Positions 1 to 10,599 are shown, numbered from the stretch's first letter. The stretch is DNA of 64,000 nucleotides from Novipirellula artificiosorum (GCF_007860135.1 NZ_SJPV01000013.1:134702-198701), one strand, 5' to 3'. The notes: generated from the letters alone by a model not told the origin. Translations and numbers: made by a program.

Positions 1-3000
1 GGAAACAAAGGTTAAACCAGCCGGCAATGAATCGGTCACCGTCACGTCGGTAGCAGCGTTGGGGCCCGCGTTTGCCACGCGGACCGTAAACGTGACGTCG
101 GCACCGCGATCGGGTTCCGATTGATTGACCGTTTTCGTGAGGGACAAATCAGCTACCTGAGTGGAAAAAATCACCGAGGCCTGGTCGTCTTCTCCGGCCA
201 CATTGTTGCCGGGCGTGCTGTCGACATCGGTTTGGTCCGCTGCGGTGACTTCGGCAACATTCGTTTCACTGCGGGTGTTCTGCACCACCGCGCGAATCAC
301 CAAGCTGGGTGTGATGTCAACGGCCACATTGCCGACGGTCCAAAGCCCCGTCGCGGGATCGTAGTTGCCTTGGCTTGGCGTTGACGAACTGTAGGTTAAG
401 TTATTCGGTAATAGGTCGGTGACAACCACACCGGTCGCGGTGGACGGTCCCGAATTGCTGAGCGTCAACGTGTACTCGATCGTTTCGCCCACGTTGGGTG
501 CTGGTTCGTCGATGATCTTTGCCAACGCCAAGTCAATCAGCTGAGGTGTCAGCGTCACGGCGGCTCGATCGTCTTCGTCCGGATTGTCGTTCGCTGGAAT
601 GCTGTCAGGATCAAATTGGCTCGACGCCGTGACCTCCGCCACGTTGGTGATTTCGTTTTGCCCCAGCACGGACGCAACGATCTCTAAGCTTGCCGTACCA
701 TTCGTACCCAAAGTTGGGATTTGCCAACGACCGTCGGTTTCGTTGTACGTTCCTACCGTCGGCGTGCTGCGAACAAAACTCAACCCGCTGGGCAACGGAT
801 CGGTCACGATGATATCGTCGGCAGCATCTGGTCCCGAATTGGCCAGCGTTAGCGTGAAAGTGATTTCCGAGCCGACGTTGGGTGATGCATTGTCGACCGT
901 CTTGGTCAGTGACAAATCGGCGCTGGCGGGTGTGAGGGTTGCTGATGCATAGTCATCCTCGTTCGCAAGATTGTTTCCCGGCGTGCTGTCCACGTCGGCT
1001 TGGTCTGCTGCAGTCACTTCGGCCACGTTCGTCAGGGCATCGAACGCATTGACCGTTGTGGTCAGTGTCAGCGTAGCGGATGCACCTTGCGCCAGATCGC
1101 CGACGGTCCAAATGCCTGTTGCCGAACTGTAGCTACCCGCTGACAACGTGCTGCTGACAAAACTCAATCCCGCCGGCAACGTATCCGTGACAACGACTCC
1201 GGTTGCATCATTGGGACCCTCGTTTGTCACGGTGATGGTAAAGTCAACGTTGTCACCAAGCGTTGGCCGATCGTTGTTGGCCGTTTTCGTGAGGGACAAA
1301 TCAATCAATGGCGGTGTCACGGTGACTTCATCTTGATCGTCTTCCGCCAAAATATTGTTGCCTGGCGTGGAATCAGGATCCGCTTCATTCGCTGTGGTCA
1401 CTCGCGCGGTATTGGTCTTAGAACCTGGCGTGTCAATGGTTGCCACGATGTTCAGCGTGACCATGCTCTGTGCCGCAACGGTCCCGATGTCCCAAAGTCC
1501 CGTGCCCGCGTCGTAGGTCCCTGCCGTCAAACTGGTTGAAACGAAAGAGGTGCCGAGCGGCAAGATATCGGTCACCCGGACTCCGGTGGCCGGATCAGGG
1601 CCATCGTTGGTCAATTCAATCCGAAAGGTGACGGCCTCTCCCATGTTGGGCGACAGGTTGGTCGCGTTCTTGATCAACGAAAGGTCCGCCACCGGCGTGC
1701 GGAAGGCAACACTTGCTTGATCGTCCTCACTTTCCACGTTGTTTGCAGGCGTGGAGTCGACATCGACTTGGTTGGCTGCGGTCACTTGCGCCGTGTTGGT
1801 GTAGTCGCCCAAAGCATCGACGCGGCCCACCAACGTCAGCGTGGCGAATTCGCCCGCTCGTACGGCTTCAACCGACCATGCGCCGGTCGAGGTGTTGATG
1901 CTCCCTTGACTCGGTACGCTGCGAATCAACGTCACTCCGGTGGGCAAGGAATCGGTCACGACGACGCCCGTTGCCCGGCTTGGACCCGCATTGGAAACCG
2001 TTATGGTAAACGTAATTTCTTCACCCACATTGGGAGTTGCATTGTCGACGGATTGGGTTACCGACAAATCAATCTGCTGTGACTGGATCGCGACGTCGTC
2101 TTGATCGTCTTCGGTCAACACGTTGTTGTTGGGCGTGGAATCTGGATCGAATTGATCCGCCTGGATGATCTCTGCCGAATTGGTAATCAGGGCGGTCGAT
2201 TGTGGCGTCGCTTCAATCAAAAGCGTTGCCGAACCGCTGGCTGCGAGCATTCCCAGGTCCCAACGCCCTGTCGTCGGATTGTAGGCTCCGACGCTGGGTG
2301 TGGAGGCAACAAAGGTGGTGTCGGCCGGTAACAGGTCGCGAACGACAACCCCTGTTGCTGAATCGGGCCCCGCATTGGAGACCGTCACCGTGAAGACCAC
2401 ATTTTCGCCGACGTTCGGCACGCCGTTGTCAACGTTTTTGGTTAAGGACAAATCGGCGGTCGCGGGCGATAAGGTTACCGAGGCCTGATCGTCTTCGGCG
2501 GGGGAGTCGTTTCCAGGCGTGCTGTCGATATCGAATTCGTTCGCGGCACTCACTTGTGCGGTGTTCGACAAAACCGAAGTCGCATTGAACTGAGCCGTAA
2601 TCGTCAACGTCGACGTGGCTCCAGTCGGAATTTCGGGGATCGTCCAGAGGCCAGTACCGTCCGAGAAGACGCCGTCGGTAACCGTCGACGAAACAAAGGA
2701 AAGGCCTGCAGGCAGCGTGTCGGAAACCACCACTCCCGCCGCCGTATCGGGTCCGGCGTTGGTAACGTTGACCGTAAAGACGACATTTTCCCCGGGTGCG
2801 GGGCGAGCGACGTCAACCGCCTTTGTCAGCGAAAGGTCGATGGTTCGAGGGGTCACGGTCACGGTTGCCTGGTCGTCTTCCGCTTCGACGTTGTTCCCCG
2901 GGGTGCTGTCCGAGTCCGTCTGATCCGCCGCACTGATTTGCGCCGTGTTGGTTGCGGCGGCTTGGCCATCCAGTCGTGCGTTGATCGTTAACGTTGGATT

Positions 3001-4000
3001 GTTGCCGACGGCGACATTTCCCACCGTCCAGATCCCCGTCGATGCATTGTAGTCGCCGACGCTGACCGTGGAAGAGATGAACGAGACTCCCGCGGGCAGG
3101 ATGTCCGTGACCGCGACTCCTGTCGCAGGTGCCGGCCCTGCATTGTCCAACGTGATCGTAAAACTGATGGCTTCGTTGACGTTCGGGCGATCGTTGTTTG
3201 CAGTTTTCGTCAAGGATAAATCAGCCACCGGCGTATCGAACGAGACTGAGTCTTGATCATCTTCGGTCGGGTCATTGTTGTTCGGGGTGCTATTGGTGTC
3301 CGTTTGATCGATGGCAATGACCTCCGCTGTGTTCACTTGCAACCCCAACGCATTGACGGTGCCGATGAGAGTCAACGTCGGTGTTGCGCCCACCACGATA
3401 CTACCGACATTCCATGTTCCGTCGGTCGTGTTGTAGCTGCCCTGGCTACCAACGGCCGAAACGAACGACAAGCCTGCCGGCAAAACGTCACGAACGATCA
3501 CGCCGGTCGCAGTCGAGGGCCCTGAGTTCGAGGCCGTGATGGTGAAGGTGACGTTTTCGCCAAAGTTTGGCAACGCGTTGTCAATGGTTTTTGACAATGC
3601 GACGTTGACCGTTTGAGGGGATACAACGGCCGACGCCGTGTCGTCTTCGTTTGGAAGGGTGGCCGCGTTGCCGGGGCTGCTGTCGGGATCGACTTGGTCC
3701 GACGCAGTGATCTCCGCAGAATTCGTTTGGACGCCCGCGACCGCAACGGTTGCAACAATCGCCAACGTCGCGGTTGTCGTGTTGGCGATCGTGCCCACGT
3801 CCCATAAACCGGTTGTGGAGTCGTACGTTCCCTGTGATGGCGAACTGCTGACAAACGTCAATCCGGCAGGCAGCAAATCGGTAACTTCGACGCCTGTCGC
3901 CGAGTTGGGGCCAGCATTGCTAAGCGTGATTGTAAACGTGACGTTCTGCCCCACGGTAGGGGCTGCCGTATCCACCGTCTTGGTCAAACTCAGATCGGCT
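1..4000 (-). repeat. Tandem DUF11 coding repeats, period about 384 bp
   Basis: The start of the repeat (DLSLTKT or a variant) recurs near 3998, 3608, 3228, 2842, 2460, 2075, 1690, 1308, 920, 545 and 155, giving ten complete copies and an eleventh cut by the window edge. The copies are diverged at the nucleotide level, so the array looks old rather than freshly amplified. Confidence 0.85.
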
Positions 4001-5079
4001 GTTTCAAAGTTCGCAAAGTTCTGTGTAAAGAATGTTGGTCCGATCGAACCGACCAATTCGGCCGTTCCATTGACATTGGTCGCGCCACTAATTTCTAACT
4101 CAATGGCACCGATACGGGTCAAATCCGCTCCGCCGCCACCTCCAGCGGTGAACGCAGTAAATTCGATGAACTCCGCAGCCGACGGGTCACCACCGGTCAC
4201 CGGAATCGCGAGCGTTGTCGTGCTGAAACGGGTTGCAGTGCCGGCCGCACCATCATCGCTATAGAGACGAACGATGGCCGTGCCACCGGCTAAGTCTGCG
4301 CCCACTTGCAGTCGGATCCCCGCCGCCGTGTCACCACGTGTCAGATCGGTTCCGCTGAGTCCGGTGTCATCGATCGTGGCCGCGTCACCATCGACTCCAT
4401 CCCAGCTGACGCGTCTCTCTCCATTCCCGGACAGGATGGAATCAAAAGTCAACAAGTTTGGTAGTAGCGGGTTGTCGACACTCAGCTGTACCGATCCGTT
4501 AACACTGGTCTTGTTGACAAACAAATCGCGTTCGCCGCCGATCACCTCGGGGGCGGCAACCGACGATGTGACCGGCGTCCCGTCATTGGTGGTATCGAGA
4601 ACCAACTGCTCGGTTTGGTCAAAACTATCGATCGTGTCAACAATCACCCCTTGAACCGCGGTCGCATCAAGGTTGGTCGCCGGCGAAACCGCTTGCGAGA
4701 TCGTCCGCCCGTCGACGCTTTGAGCTGGCTGAAATACGAAATAGGTTCCCGCGGTCAATCGCGAAAAGACGTAGTTGCCCCCCGCGTCGGTCGTCCGTGT
4801 TCCTAGCGAAGTGTCCCCCGCTGCTGGATTGAAACTCCCATCACCATTGTCCCGATAAAGCTCGACGGACGCCCCGGCAATTTCTTCTCCGGCCGTGTAG
4901 CCGTCGCCAAGGAGATCCTTAAAAACTTGGCCTTGAATCGAAGCCAAATCGACTGCAGCCGCTAAAACTCGACGATCTTCCAGCAATTCCAGCCCGAGCC
5001 GCCGGCGATTGGACCGCGATTTGGCTGCGGAAAAGAACGAGTTGAGGGACGAACGCCGAAAAAATCGCTGTCGAGACAT
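1..5079 (-). CDS. Large DUF11-repeat surface protein (3' end outside window)
   Basis: The minus strand is open without a stop from the ATG at 5079 to base 1, giving 1693 visible residues; the C-terminus lies outside the window. The N-terminus is basic and carries LELLEDRRVLA (residues 30-40), a motif typical of planctomycete secreted giant proteins. Residues about 47-115 resemble an SdrD B-like/Cna-B-like fold (SIQGQVFKDLLGDG, then a GNYVFSRLTAGTY-type segment). From about residue 360 the protein is DUF11 repeats, each starting like DLSLTKTVD and containing NVTFTITLSNAGPNSATGV and LPAGLTFVSS. Repeats end in acidic DSTPGNN...EDD segments that may bind calcium. The role is probably cell-surface structure or adhesion. 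An upstream ATG at 5091 is in another frame. Plus-strand frames across this region are shadows of this gene. Confidence 0.9.
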   Translation of the reverse strand, partial: MSRQRFFRRSSLNSFFSAAKSRSNRRRLGLELLEDRRVLAAAVDLASIQGQVFKDLLGDGYTAGEEIAGASVELYRDNGDGSFNPAAGDTSLGTRTTDAGGNYVFSRLTAGTYFVFQPAQSVDGRTISQAVSPATNLDATAVQGVIVDTIDSFDQTEQLVLDTTNDGTPVTSSVAAPEVIGGERDLFVNKTSVNGSVQLSVDNPLLPNLLTFDSILSGNGERRVSWDGVDGDAATIDDTGLSGTDLTRGDTAAGIRLQVGADLAGGTAIVRLYSDDGAAGTATRFSTTTLAIPVTGGDPSAAEFIEFTAFTAGGGGGADLTRIGAIELEISGATNVNGTAELVGSIGPTFFTQNFANFETADLSLTKTVDTAAPTVGQNVTFTITLSNAGPNSATGVEVTDLLPAGLTFVSSSPSQGTYDSTTGLWDVGTIANTTTATLAIVATVAVAGVQTNSAEITASDQVDPDSSPGNAATLPNEDDTASAVVSPQTVNVALSKTIDNALPNFGENVTFTITASNSGPSTATGVIVRDVLPAGLSFVSAVGSQGSYNTTDGTWNVGSIVVGATPTLTLIGTVNALGLQVNTAEVIAIDQTDTNSTPNNNDPTEDDQDSVSFDTPVADLSLTKTANNDRPNVNEAISFTITLDNAGPAPATGVAVTDILPAGVSFISSTVSVGDYNASTGIWTVGNVAVGNNPTLTINARLDGQAAATNTAQISAADQTDSDSTPGNNVEAEDDQATVTVTPRTIDLSLTKAVDVARPAPGENVVFTVNVTNAGPDTAAGVVVSDTLPAGLSFVSSTVTDGVFSDGTGLWTIPEIPTGATSTLTITAQFNATSVLSNTAQVSAANEFDIDSTPGNDSPAEDDQASVTLSPATADLSLTKNVDNGVPNVGENVVFTVTVSNAGPDSATGVVVRDLLPADTTFVASTPSVGAYNPTTGRWDLGMLAASGSATLLIEATPQSTALITNSAEIIQADQFDPDSTPNNNVLTEDDQDDVAIQSQQIDLSVTQSVDNATPNVGEEITFTITVSNAGPSRATGVVVTDSLPTGVTLIRSVPSQGSINTSTGAWSVEAVRAGEFATLTLVGRVDALGDYTNTAQVTAANQVDVDSTPANNVESEDDQASVAFRTPVADLSLIKNATNLSPNMGEAVTFRIELTNDGPDPATGVRVTDILPLGTSFVSTSLTAGTYDAGTGLWDIGTVAAQSMVTLNIVATIDTPGSKTNTARVTTANEADPDSTPGNNILAEDDQDEVTVTPPLIDLSLTKTANNDRPTLGDNVDFTITVTNEGPNDATGVVVTDTLPAGLSFVSSTLSAGSYSSATGIWTVGDLAQGASATLTLTTTVNAFDALTNVAEVTAADQADVDSTPGNNLANEDDYASATLTPASADLSLTKTVDNASPNVGSEITFTLTLANSGPDAADDIIVTDPLPSGLSFVRSTPTVGTYNETDGRWQIPTLGTNGTASLEIVASVLGQNEITNVAEVTASSQFDPDSIPANDNPDEDDRAAVTLTPQLIDLALAKIIDEPAPNVGETIEYTLTLSNSGPSTATGVVVTDLLPNNLTYSSSTPSQGNYDPATGLWTVGNVAVDITPSLVIRAVVQNTRSETNVAEVTAADQTDVDSTPGNNVAGEDDQASVIFSTQVADLSLTKTVNQSEPDRGADVTFTVRVANAGPNAATDVTVTDSLPAGLTFVS

Positions 5080-5601
5080 CGTTTACGCGCCATTTTTCCT
5101 AGGAGAGTTGGATCATGAGGAAGCACTTGTTTGCCACATGAACCAGCTAAAAACAAGAGGCCTAGGGGATTTGGTGTGATTGCGTCGAATTCGCTGACTG
5201 AGTAGAGCGGGATGATTGATAGCCAGCCGCTTGGCGGATCCGCAGGACCGTCGCAGTGGCTGGTAACGTTGCGAAGCTCGATCTAAAAACAAGATAAAAA
5301 CGGTACGACCTCGGACCGGGTGGCAGTCCACTGCCACCGAGCGTCGTCGAGGGTCTCAACACGAAACCAAGCGCCGAGCTCCCCTCGCGACCCCTCGTCT
5401 GCTCGTTCTGACCACTACTACCGGCACGATTCTCACGAATCCGCTGATCACGGTGGCGCTTTGTCCCGGTTCCTCGGGTCGGTTTTGCTGACTGCAAGCT
5501 ATCCCTTTAAGTAGCTGCCCTCACGTTGGACACCCTTGCTGATCAAACCGCTCCCCCCCCCACCGATTCTTGAGATTGATAAAGCACGACAGCGGATTGT
5601 T
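5080..5601. promoter_or_regulatory. Divergent intergenic region
   Basis: About 520 bases between the minus-strand surface protein and the plus-strand pilin-like gene. The promoters of both should lie here. I could not assign -35/-10 boxes with confidence, and the short open frames inside have no recognisable protein features. A run of C (5561-5568) precedes the pilin-like gene. Confidence 0.4.
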
Positions 5602-6111
5602 ATGAAGTTACAAGTTGCCAAAACGGAATGGATGCCTCAAATCTGCCGACGTGGAATGTCCACGTACGCCGTGATCGCGCTGATTGCCGCCGTCGTTGGA
5701 ATCGGCGGTGTGCTGTTCGTCGTCCGTTCGCAAAGCCTCGAAACGGGGCACGCCGCAGAGGCGTTTGAATACTTGGCGGAGGTTCAATCGGCACAGCAGC
5801 TGTATTTTGCACGGACGGGCCGTTACGCCGACACGCTCGTGCAGCTCGATCTGTCCGTTCCCGCCCCCGCCCATTTTTCGATCGGACCGCTTGAAACGTT
5901 TCCCACGCCATCTGCGAACAACCCCGATTGTTTCTGGCGACTGTACCTGGTTCGTGCCGGGGCTTCCCCGCTCTATGGTGCCTATCAGATCACTTTCAAG
6001 CCTTCTGGGTTTTCCGCTTCCGAATCGTCCATTCAACCGTCATTGGTGCCCTCTCCAATCGGGCATTCACCTTTCTCCAATGGCATGTCACTAGCAAAGC
6101 TAGAACGATGA
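5602..6111 (+). CDS. Pilin/pseudopilin-like membrane protein
   Basis: A 169-residue protein with a short basic leader ending CRRG (residues 15-18), then a single hydrophobic helix (about residues 22-43, MSTYAVIALIAAVVGIGG) and a soluble domain with a QQLYFARTGRYADTL stretch. This is the layout of type IV pilins and type II secretion pseudopilins: prepilin peptidase would cut after G18 and the helix would pack in the filament. The usual Glu at position +5 is missing (Ala there), which is odd for a major pilin. The start is uncertain: ATG 5602 is preferred because the leader is then short, but the frame is open from 5536. Its last bases overlap the next gene (ATGA), so it is probably translationally coupled to the ATPase and works with it. 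Confidence 0.65.
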   Translation: MKLQVAKTEWMPQICRRGMSTYAVIALIAAVVGIGGVLFVVRSQSLETGHAAEAFEYLAEVQSAQQLYFARTGRYADTLVQLDLSVPAPAHFSIGPLETFPTPSANNPDCFWRLYLVRAGASPLYGAYQITFKPSGFSASESSIQPSLVPSPIGHSPFSNGMSLAKLER

Positions 6112-7889
6112 ACAACGCAATGACGCCAATTTTCTCGCTACCGATCCATCATCCGAGCGACGCGGGTTTCAGTGACGGCTTTGACGACAATGGATTTGCA
6201 GTATTGGCTCCGAATCACATCGGTAGCAGCCCGCAGATTTGCCACGTGGATCCGCAAACCGAGTCGAGCGATCCCGATTCGACATTGCCGATTTTCGAAG
6301 CGACGAACGAAACAAGCCTCGACGAGGCCAAGCGATACGCAAAACACTACCTGCTGCCGCTTTTTGATCCGCCCAGCAACGAACCTCTACCGATCAACCC
6401 GGATATCCACGAATCGTTGCCAAGCAAGTGGTGTCGGATTCATCGAATCACTCCGTTAAGTGACGACGGAAAGACGCTTGAAGTTGCGATCACCAAGCCT
6501 GACAGCCTGCTGCTGGCAGACGAAGTCCGCACCTTGACGGGCCGGCAAATGCGACCCTTCTTCGCGCCCACTGCGGTGGTTGACCGTTTGCTTTCCACGC
6601 TCTACCCCATGTGCGAGGACTCGCAAACGAGTGAGCACTTGCAAGTTGACGATCGTGAAAACTCACAAGCCGTTGCGTCGGTCAATTCCGATACAGGGTC
6701 GTGCTCGTTGTCGCTACCACAGGCCGCCTCGATCCCGCCTACTTCCGCTCTCAGTGACGAATCGTTGGGTCGGGTGCTCCGCCACTTAGTGCAAGGCTTC
6801 GTTGAACAGATCTTGATCGAACCGATTGGGAAAGCGTTTCGAATCCGAGCACGCCACGGCAGCGGGATGTATGAACTTGAGACGCTTGATCGCTCCGCGG
6901 GTAAACGATTGATTTCACAAGTGCTTTCACGAGTCGGATGCGATGCACCGTTCGAAACAACGTTGATTGCCAGCGGACAAACGGGGGAGTTTCGTGTTCG
7001 CTACAACGATCACCGAGTGCCGATTCGAGCGACGTTTTGCCCGGCGGTGGGTGGGGCAATGGTATCGATGGTCCGGGGAAAGACAACCTCGACACCGCGC
7101 CGACTTCGTGAGCTCGGTTTTCAGCCGACTCAATACGACTGCTTCCACAGTGTTCTGCATCAGAAATCGGGATTGGTCTTGATCGCTGGCCCACGCCGAA
7201 GCGGCAAAACGACCACGTTCTATTCAGCACTTGCCGACCGAAAGACGCCCGAAGTGCACGTCTGCAGCGTCGAAGATGCAGCCTGGGTGGATGTCGAAGG
7301 TGTCAACCAACTTTCGCTCTGTGAGTTGCCGGGAATGTCGAAAGCAGAAGCGATCGAGTTGGTGTCTGCACAGCTGCCGGACGTGGTGGCGATCGATCGA
7401 CTTGATGACCATCGAACAGCCGCCATGGCCATTCAACTGGCTACCGAAGGTTGCTTGGTCGTTGCGACGATTCACAGCCGAGATGCGGCCAGTGCCGTGG
7501 CGAGAATGAACCAACTCGGTGTCGATCCAGGCGATCTAGCCAAGGCGCTGTCCGTGGTTGTCGCCCAGAAGCGTGTTGGCCGATTGTGTCCCCACTGTCG
7601 ACACGACGTCCCGTTGTCCGCTGAACTGGCGAGCCGACTGAAACTCGAACCGAATCAACAGGTTGCTTGGCCGTCGGGTTGTGCCACGTGCGGACAAGTG
7701 GGCTACCAAGGAAACGTGACCGCAATGGAAGTGGTCCCGATTGATTCGTCGGCTCGGTCGGCGATCCGGCAAAACAACGATCCCAACGATTTTTACGCGT
7801 CCGCAGTCGCTGCGGGACTGCCTCGAATTCACGACGTGCTGGTCAAGCATCTGCTCGCCGGCGATGTGACTGCCGATGCGCTGAATTGA
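6108..7889 (+). CDS. GspE/PilB-type secretion ATPase
   Basis: A 593-residue protein starting at the ATG that overlaps the pilin-like stop codon. The N-terminal third resembles the MshEN/T2SSE N-domain (LPSKWCRIHRITPLSDDGK and following). The ATPase core has a Walker A GPRRSGKT (residues 361-368; the family norm is GPTGSGKT), an Asp-box-like VCSVEDAAWVDVEG, a Walker B-like DVVAIDR (425-431), a His-box-like VVATIHSRDAA, and a CPHC (494-497) ... CATCGQVGY (525 on) zinc module as in GspE/PilB. It should be the cytoplasmic hexameric motor for a type IV pilus or type II secretion-like machine. The Walker B differs from the usual form in lacking the conserved GEIRD, so activity may be altered. No other secretion genes are adjacent. 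Confidence 0.8.
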   Translation: MNNAMTPIFSLPIHHPSDAGFSDGFDDNGFAVLAPNHIGSSPQICHVDPQTESSDPDSTLPIFEATNETSLDEAKRYAKHYLLPLFDPPSNEPLPINPDIHESLPSKWCRIHRITPLSDDGKTLEVAITKPDSLLLADEVRTLTGRQMRPFFAPTAVVDRLLSTLYPMCEDSQTSEHLQVDDRENSQAVASVNSDTGSCSLSLPQAASIPPTSALSDESLGRVLRHLVQGFVEQILIEPIGKAFRIRARHGSGMYELETLDRSAGKRLISQVLSRVGCDAPFETTLIASGQTGEFRVRYNDHRVPIRATFCPAVGGAMVSMVRGKTTSTPRRLRELGFQPTQYDCFHSVLHQKSGLVLIAGPRRSGKTTTFYSALADRKTPEVHVCSVEDAAWVDVEGVNQLSLCELPGMSKAEAIELVSAQLPDVVAIDRLDDHRTAAMAIQLATEGCLVVATIHSRDAASAVARMNQLGVDPGDLAKALSVVVAQKRVGRLCPHCRHDVPLSAELASRLKLEPNQQVAWPSGCATCGQVGYQGNVTAMEVVPIDSSARSAIRQNNDPNDFYASAVAAGLPRIHDVLVKHLLAGDVTADALN

Positions 7890-8335
7890 CGCACTGAATT
7901 GACACGCGTGCATCAATAAATGCATCGTGCCCCAAAGCGATGGTGAATCTGGTTGCACGTTCGCGGGTCGATGCGAAGGTTGTGTGCAATTGCCTTCAAA
8001 TACTCGACTTCTTGCCGCGATTCACACGCTGGGCGATCATGGCCCCAAGAATCTTCGCTGCATCCATCTGGTGAAACCCTTCGTGAAAAGTGTGGCGCAT
8101 CCTGCGGAAAAGAAAAGAGACATAGTGAGAACGTCGGCCGCCATTCCACCGGTTAGCGAATGAAGAAAATCAACAAGCTCCATTTCGGATCAACTCTACG
8201 GAATTGTAGCAATAAAGCGAGCGAGGTGTTAGAATCCAGTCGGAGTTGGCAAATTCGCAAAGGCTTCTTGTGAGGCGTGACCGATGAATGCGAGAACCGC
8301 TGTAACAAAAGCTGAGGTGGTCGTGACGACGGTCG
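7890..8335. other. Intergenic region without a supported gene
   Basis: About 445 bases between the ATPase and the DUF1559 fragment. Short open frames exist on both strands (for example 7927-8163 plus) but show no family features. The missing N-terminal part of the DUF1559 protein is not recognisable here. Confidence 0.4.
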
Positions 8336-8884
8336 TTGTCGGCCATTCCCAATACCATTTTCAATAACAAATTCCCCGGTTTGAGAGTTGATGGCACAGC
8401 GGTCCCTGTCGGCCCCAATGTGACAATGAATGATTTCAAGGATGGCCAAGGAAATACAATGTTGTATGCGGAGAGCCTGCAGGCGATGCCATGGCATCGT
8501 GCCGGCTTTGCGAATGCAGGCGATTTGTTGATCCGTGAGGATGAGGATGATGTGCAGTATCCGATTGCAGCGAGGTTCACGCAGGGAATGGTGTGGCATT
8601 ACGAAGACGACGAACGATCCGATGGAGCCTCGAAGGTGGCTCCGGTGCACCGGATAGCCACCGTCGATTCCGTGACGAACCGGATGACTCCGTCCAATGC
8701 CTCTGACCTGGCCCGTCCCTCATCCGCGCATCAAAACGGATTCAACGCCGCGATGGCAGACGGCGGCACGCGGTTCATCAGCAGCACCATCGACTATCGC
8801 GTCTATCAAGCCCTGCTGACGCCGAGCGGGAAACACGCGGACGTGCCCAATCGAGCCTACGTCCTCAGCGAGGAAAGTTTCTAG
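8336..8884 (+). pseudogene. DUF1559 family C-terminal remnant
   Basis: About 182 residues that match only the C-terminal part of planctomycete DUF1559 (SBP-like, prepilin-type) proteins: DGQGNTMLYAESLQA, then ARPSSAHQNGFNAAMADG (the HX9DG motif) and STIDYRVYQALLTPSGK. Intact members have about 330-400 residues and begin with a prepilin helix (FTLVELLVVIAIIG); that half is absent. The only start in frame is a TTG at 8336, and a stop (TGA 8324) lies just upstream. I read it as a 5'-truncated gene, possibly damaged when the neighbouring tRNA locus received mobile DNA. It could still be expressed as a short protein, but nothing supports that. Confidence 0.65.
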
Positions 8885-8942
8885 GCATTTTCCCGACTTG
8901 TCGGCGATCAAAATGCAAGCTAACTTAGAAGCATCGAAAGGA

Positions 8943-9018
<76 letters not shown>

Positions 9019-9053
9019 TCAAGTAGTGGTTTCCTACGCTATCCTGAACTATA

Positions 9054-9078
9054 AAAACACCGCTTTTTGCGGTGTTTT
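9054..9078. terminator. Perfect hairpin with flanking A/T runs (bidirectional terminator)
   Basis: AAAACACCGC (9054-9063), loop TTTTT, GCGGTGTTTT (9069-9078). It can end the tRNA transcript on the plus strand. On the minus strand it lies inside the integrase reading frame as NTAKSGVFIV. Confidence 0.8.
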
Positions 9079-10599
9079 CTTCGTTTAGGGCTGGGTCGCC
9101 CAAGTCCTCAATAGCGCCAGATTGGCTCGAAATGCAACCGCCAGTGCAACCGCGGTTGCATCCTGAATCCGCGTTGTGCCCTCGTTCTGAATCACGGGCC
9201 ACGTTGTTTGGCTCGGAGGGGGGAGCGATGGTTTGCCCGTGCGGGTCCGATGCCGCCTTGAACGCTTCATCCGTTGCCATGGCATAAGACTTCATCGCAA
9301 CGGGAATCGAGTTTCCCACCCACCCCACAACGTCCTTTGCGGGGTAGCGGGCTAACAACTCCGTTTCGCGGCTAGCGCGGCAGTTCTGAAATAGCTTCGG
9401 CCATGGGGTTATGCCGGCACGTTTTAAAATCAGCAGAAACGTGGACCGCAAATTCTGAGTGGATTGCCGGTAGCGGTTGATTACAAATTCTGCTCCTTCG
9501 GGCGCCGCGTCCCATGCCGCTTCTAAATAGGGCCGTAACTCAGGAAAGATGGGACAGACACGGACCCCGCCGGTTGAATGGTGTTCCGTCTTGCTTGCGT
9601 TAATGACCATGCGGCCGGCTGGCAAATCTACGTCCGACCATCGCAACGCTACCAGCTCGCTTGGACAACGCATCGCACCATAGCGGGCTAAAGCTAGGAT
9701 TGTCTGCCACTCCAAGTCGGGGCAATACTCCATGCAGCGCTCGATGACACTTGCCTCAACGAAGAACTGCCTCTTTTCGTTTCCTTGGATTGCGCTCGGT
9801 AGCTTGGCAAAGGGGTCCGCCGGCATGTAGCCGCGTTCAACCGCTTCGGCGAAAAACTGCTTCGCGGTTGCCGTTCGACGTCTGACCGTATCTTCGGCCA
9901 TGGTCTTTCTCTTTTTGTCCCGCCGGTTTCCTTTGGTCTTCAACCAAACACGCCACCGCTTTCCTTCCGCAGGCGTAATGTTCCGCAACATTTTCTTGCG
10001 GCCGAAGAAGTCGATCAGATTCGCTTTCGCTTGCCGGTAACTGATTTTGCTTGAATCCTTTACGTCTTGACGCTCGCCGATGTATTCATCGATCCACTTT
10101 TCCAACGTCAAAACACGGGCAACACGTTTCGCGACTGATTCACACAAACCGCATCGAGCCAACTTGTTGCGCAAGTCGTCATCGATACCACTAAGCCAAT
10201 CGGCCGTTGCCATTTCCGGCGGACGCTTTTTCTTCACTCGGTCTAGCAAGTGTTCGACGTGCTCTTTCACTTCCTGTGCCCGCCACTCGGGAACGTCCCC
10301 AAGCCAGATCGTTCGGTTTCGCTTTTCCGCATCACGAAACTGCAGCCGATAGCCCTTGCGGCCTCGGTCATCTTCTAAGCGTAGACTTGCCACTAAATCT
10401 TCTCTCGCAGTTGAACCATCTGAGGAAAACACCACCTCCGGCCGGGATGGGACCGGCACTCGGCTGTATGCCAAGAGGCGGTTCAGTCATACTAACAAGG
10501 CAACCCAGTTCGACCCGGGGCTTTCACCGCGATGAGTCGATATTCCTGCACGTCACCGATGTTTCGGCAACCGGACACTTCACCAGCGCGGTTTAACCA

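Noticed and set aside
1..4000. Regular repetition that could suggest a CRISPR or satellite array
   Set aside because: The period is about 384 bp and encodes a conserved protein domain; there are no short identical repeats with unique spacers.
121..4654. Many plus-strand frames (some 120-208 residues) across the first 4.6 kb
   Set aside because: They are shadows of the continuous minus-strand DUF11 protein, whose repeats and start codon are clear.
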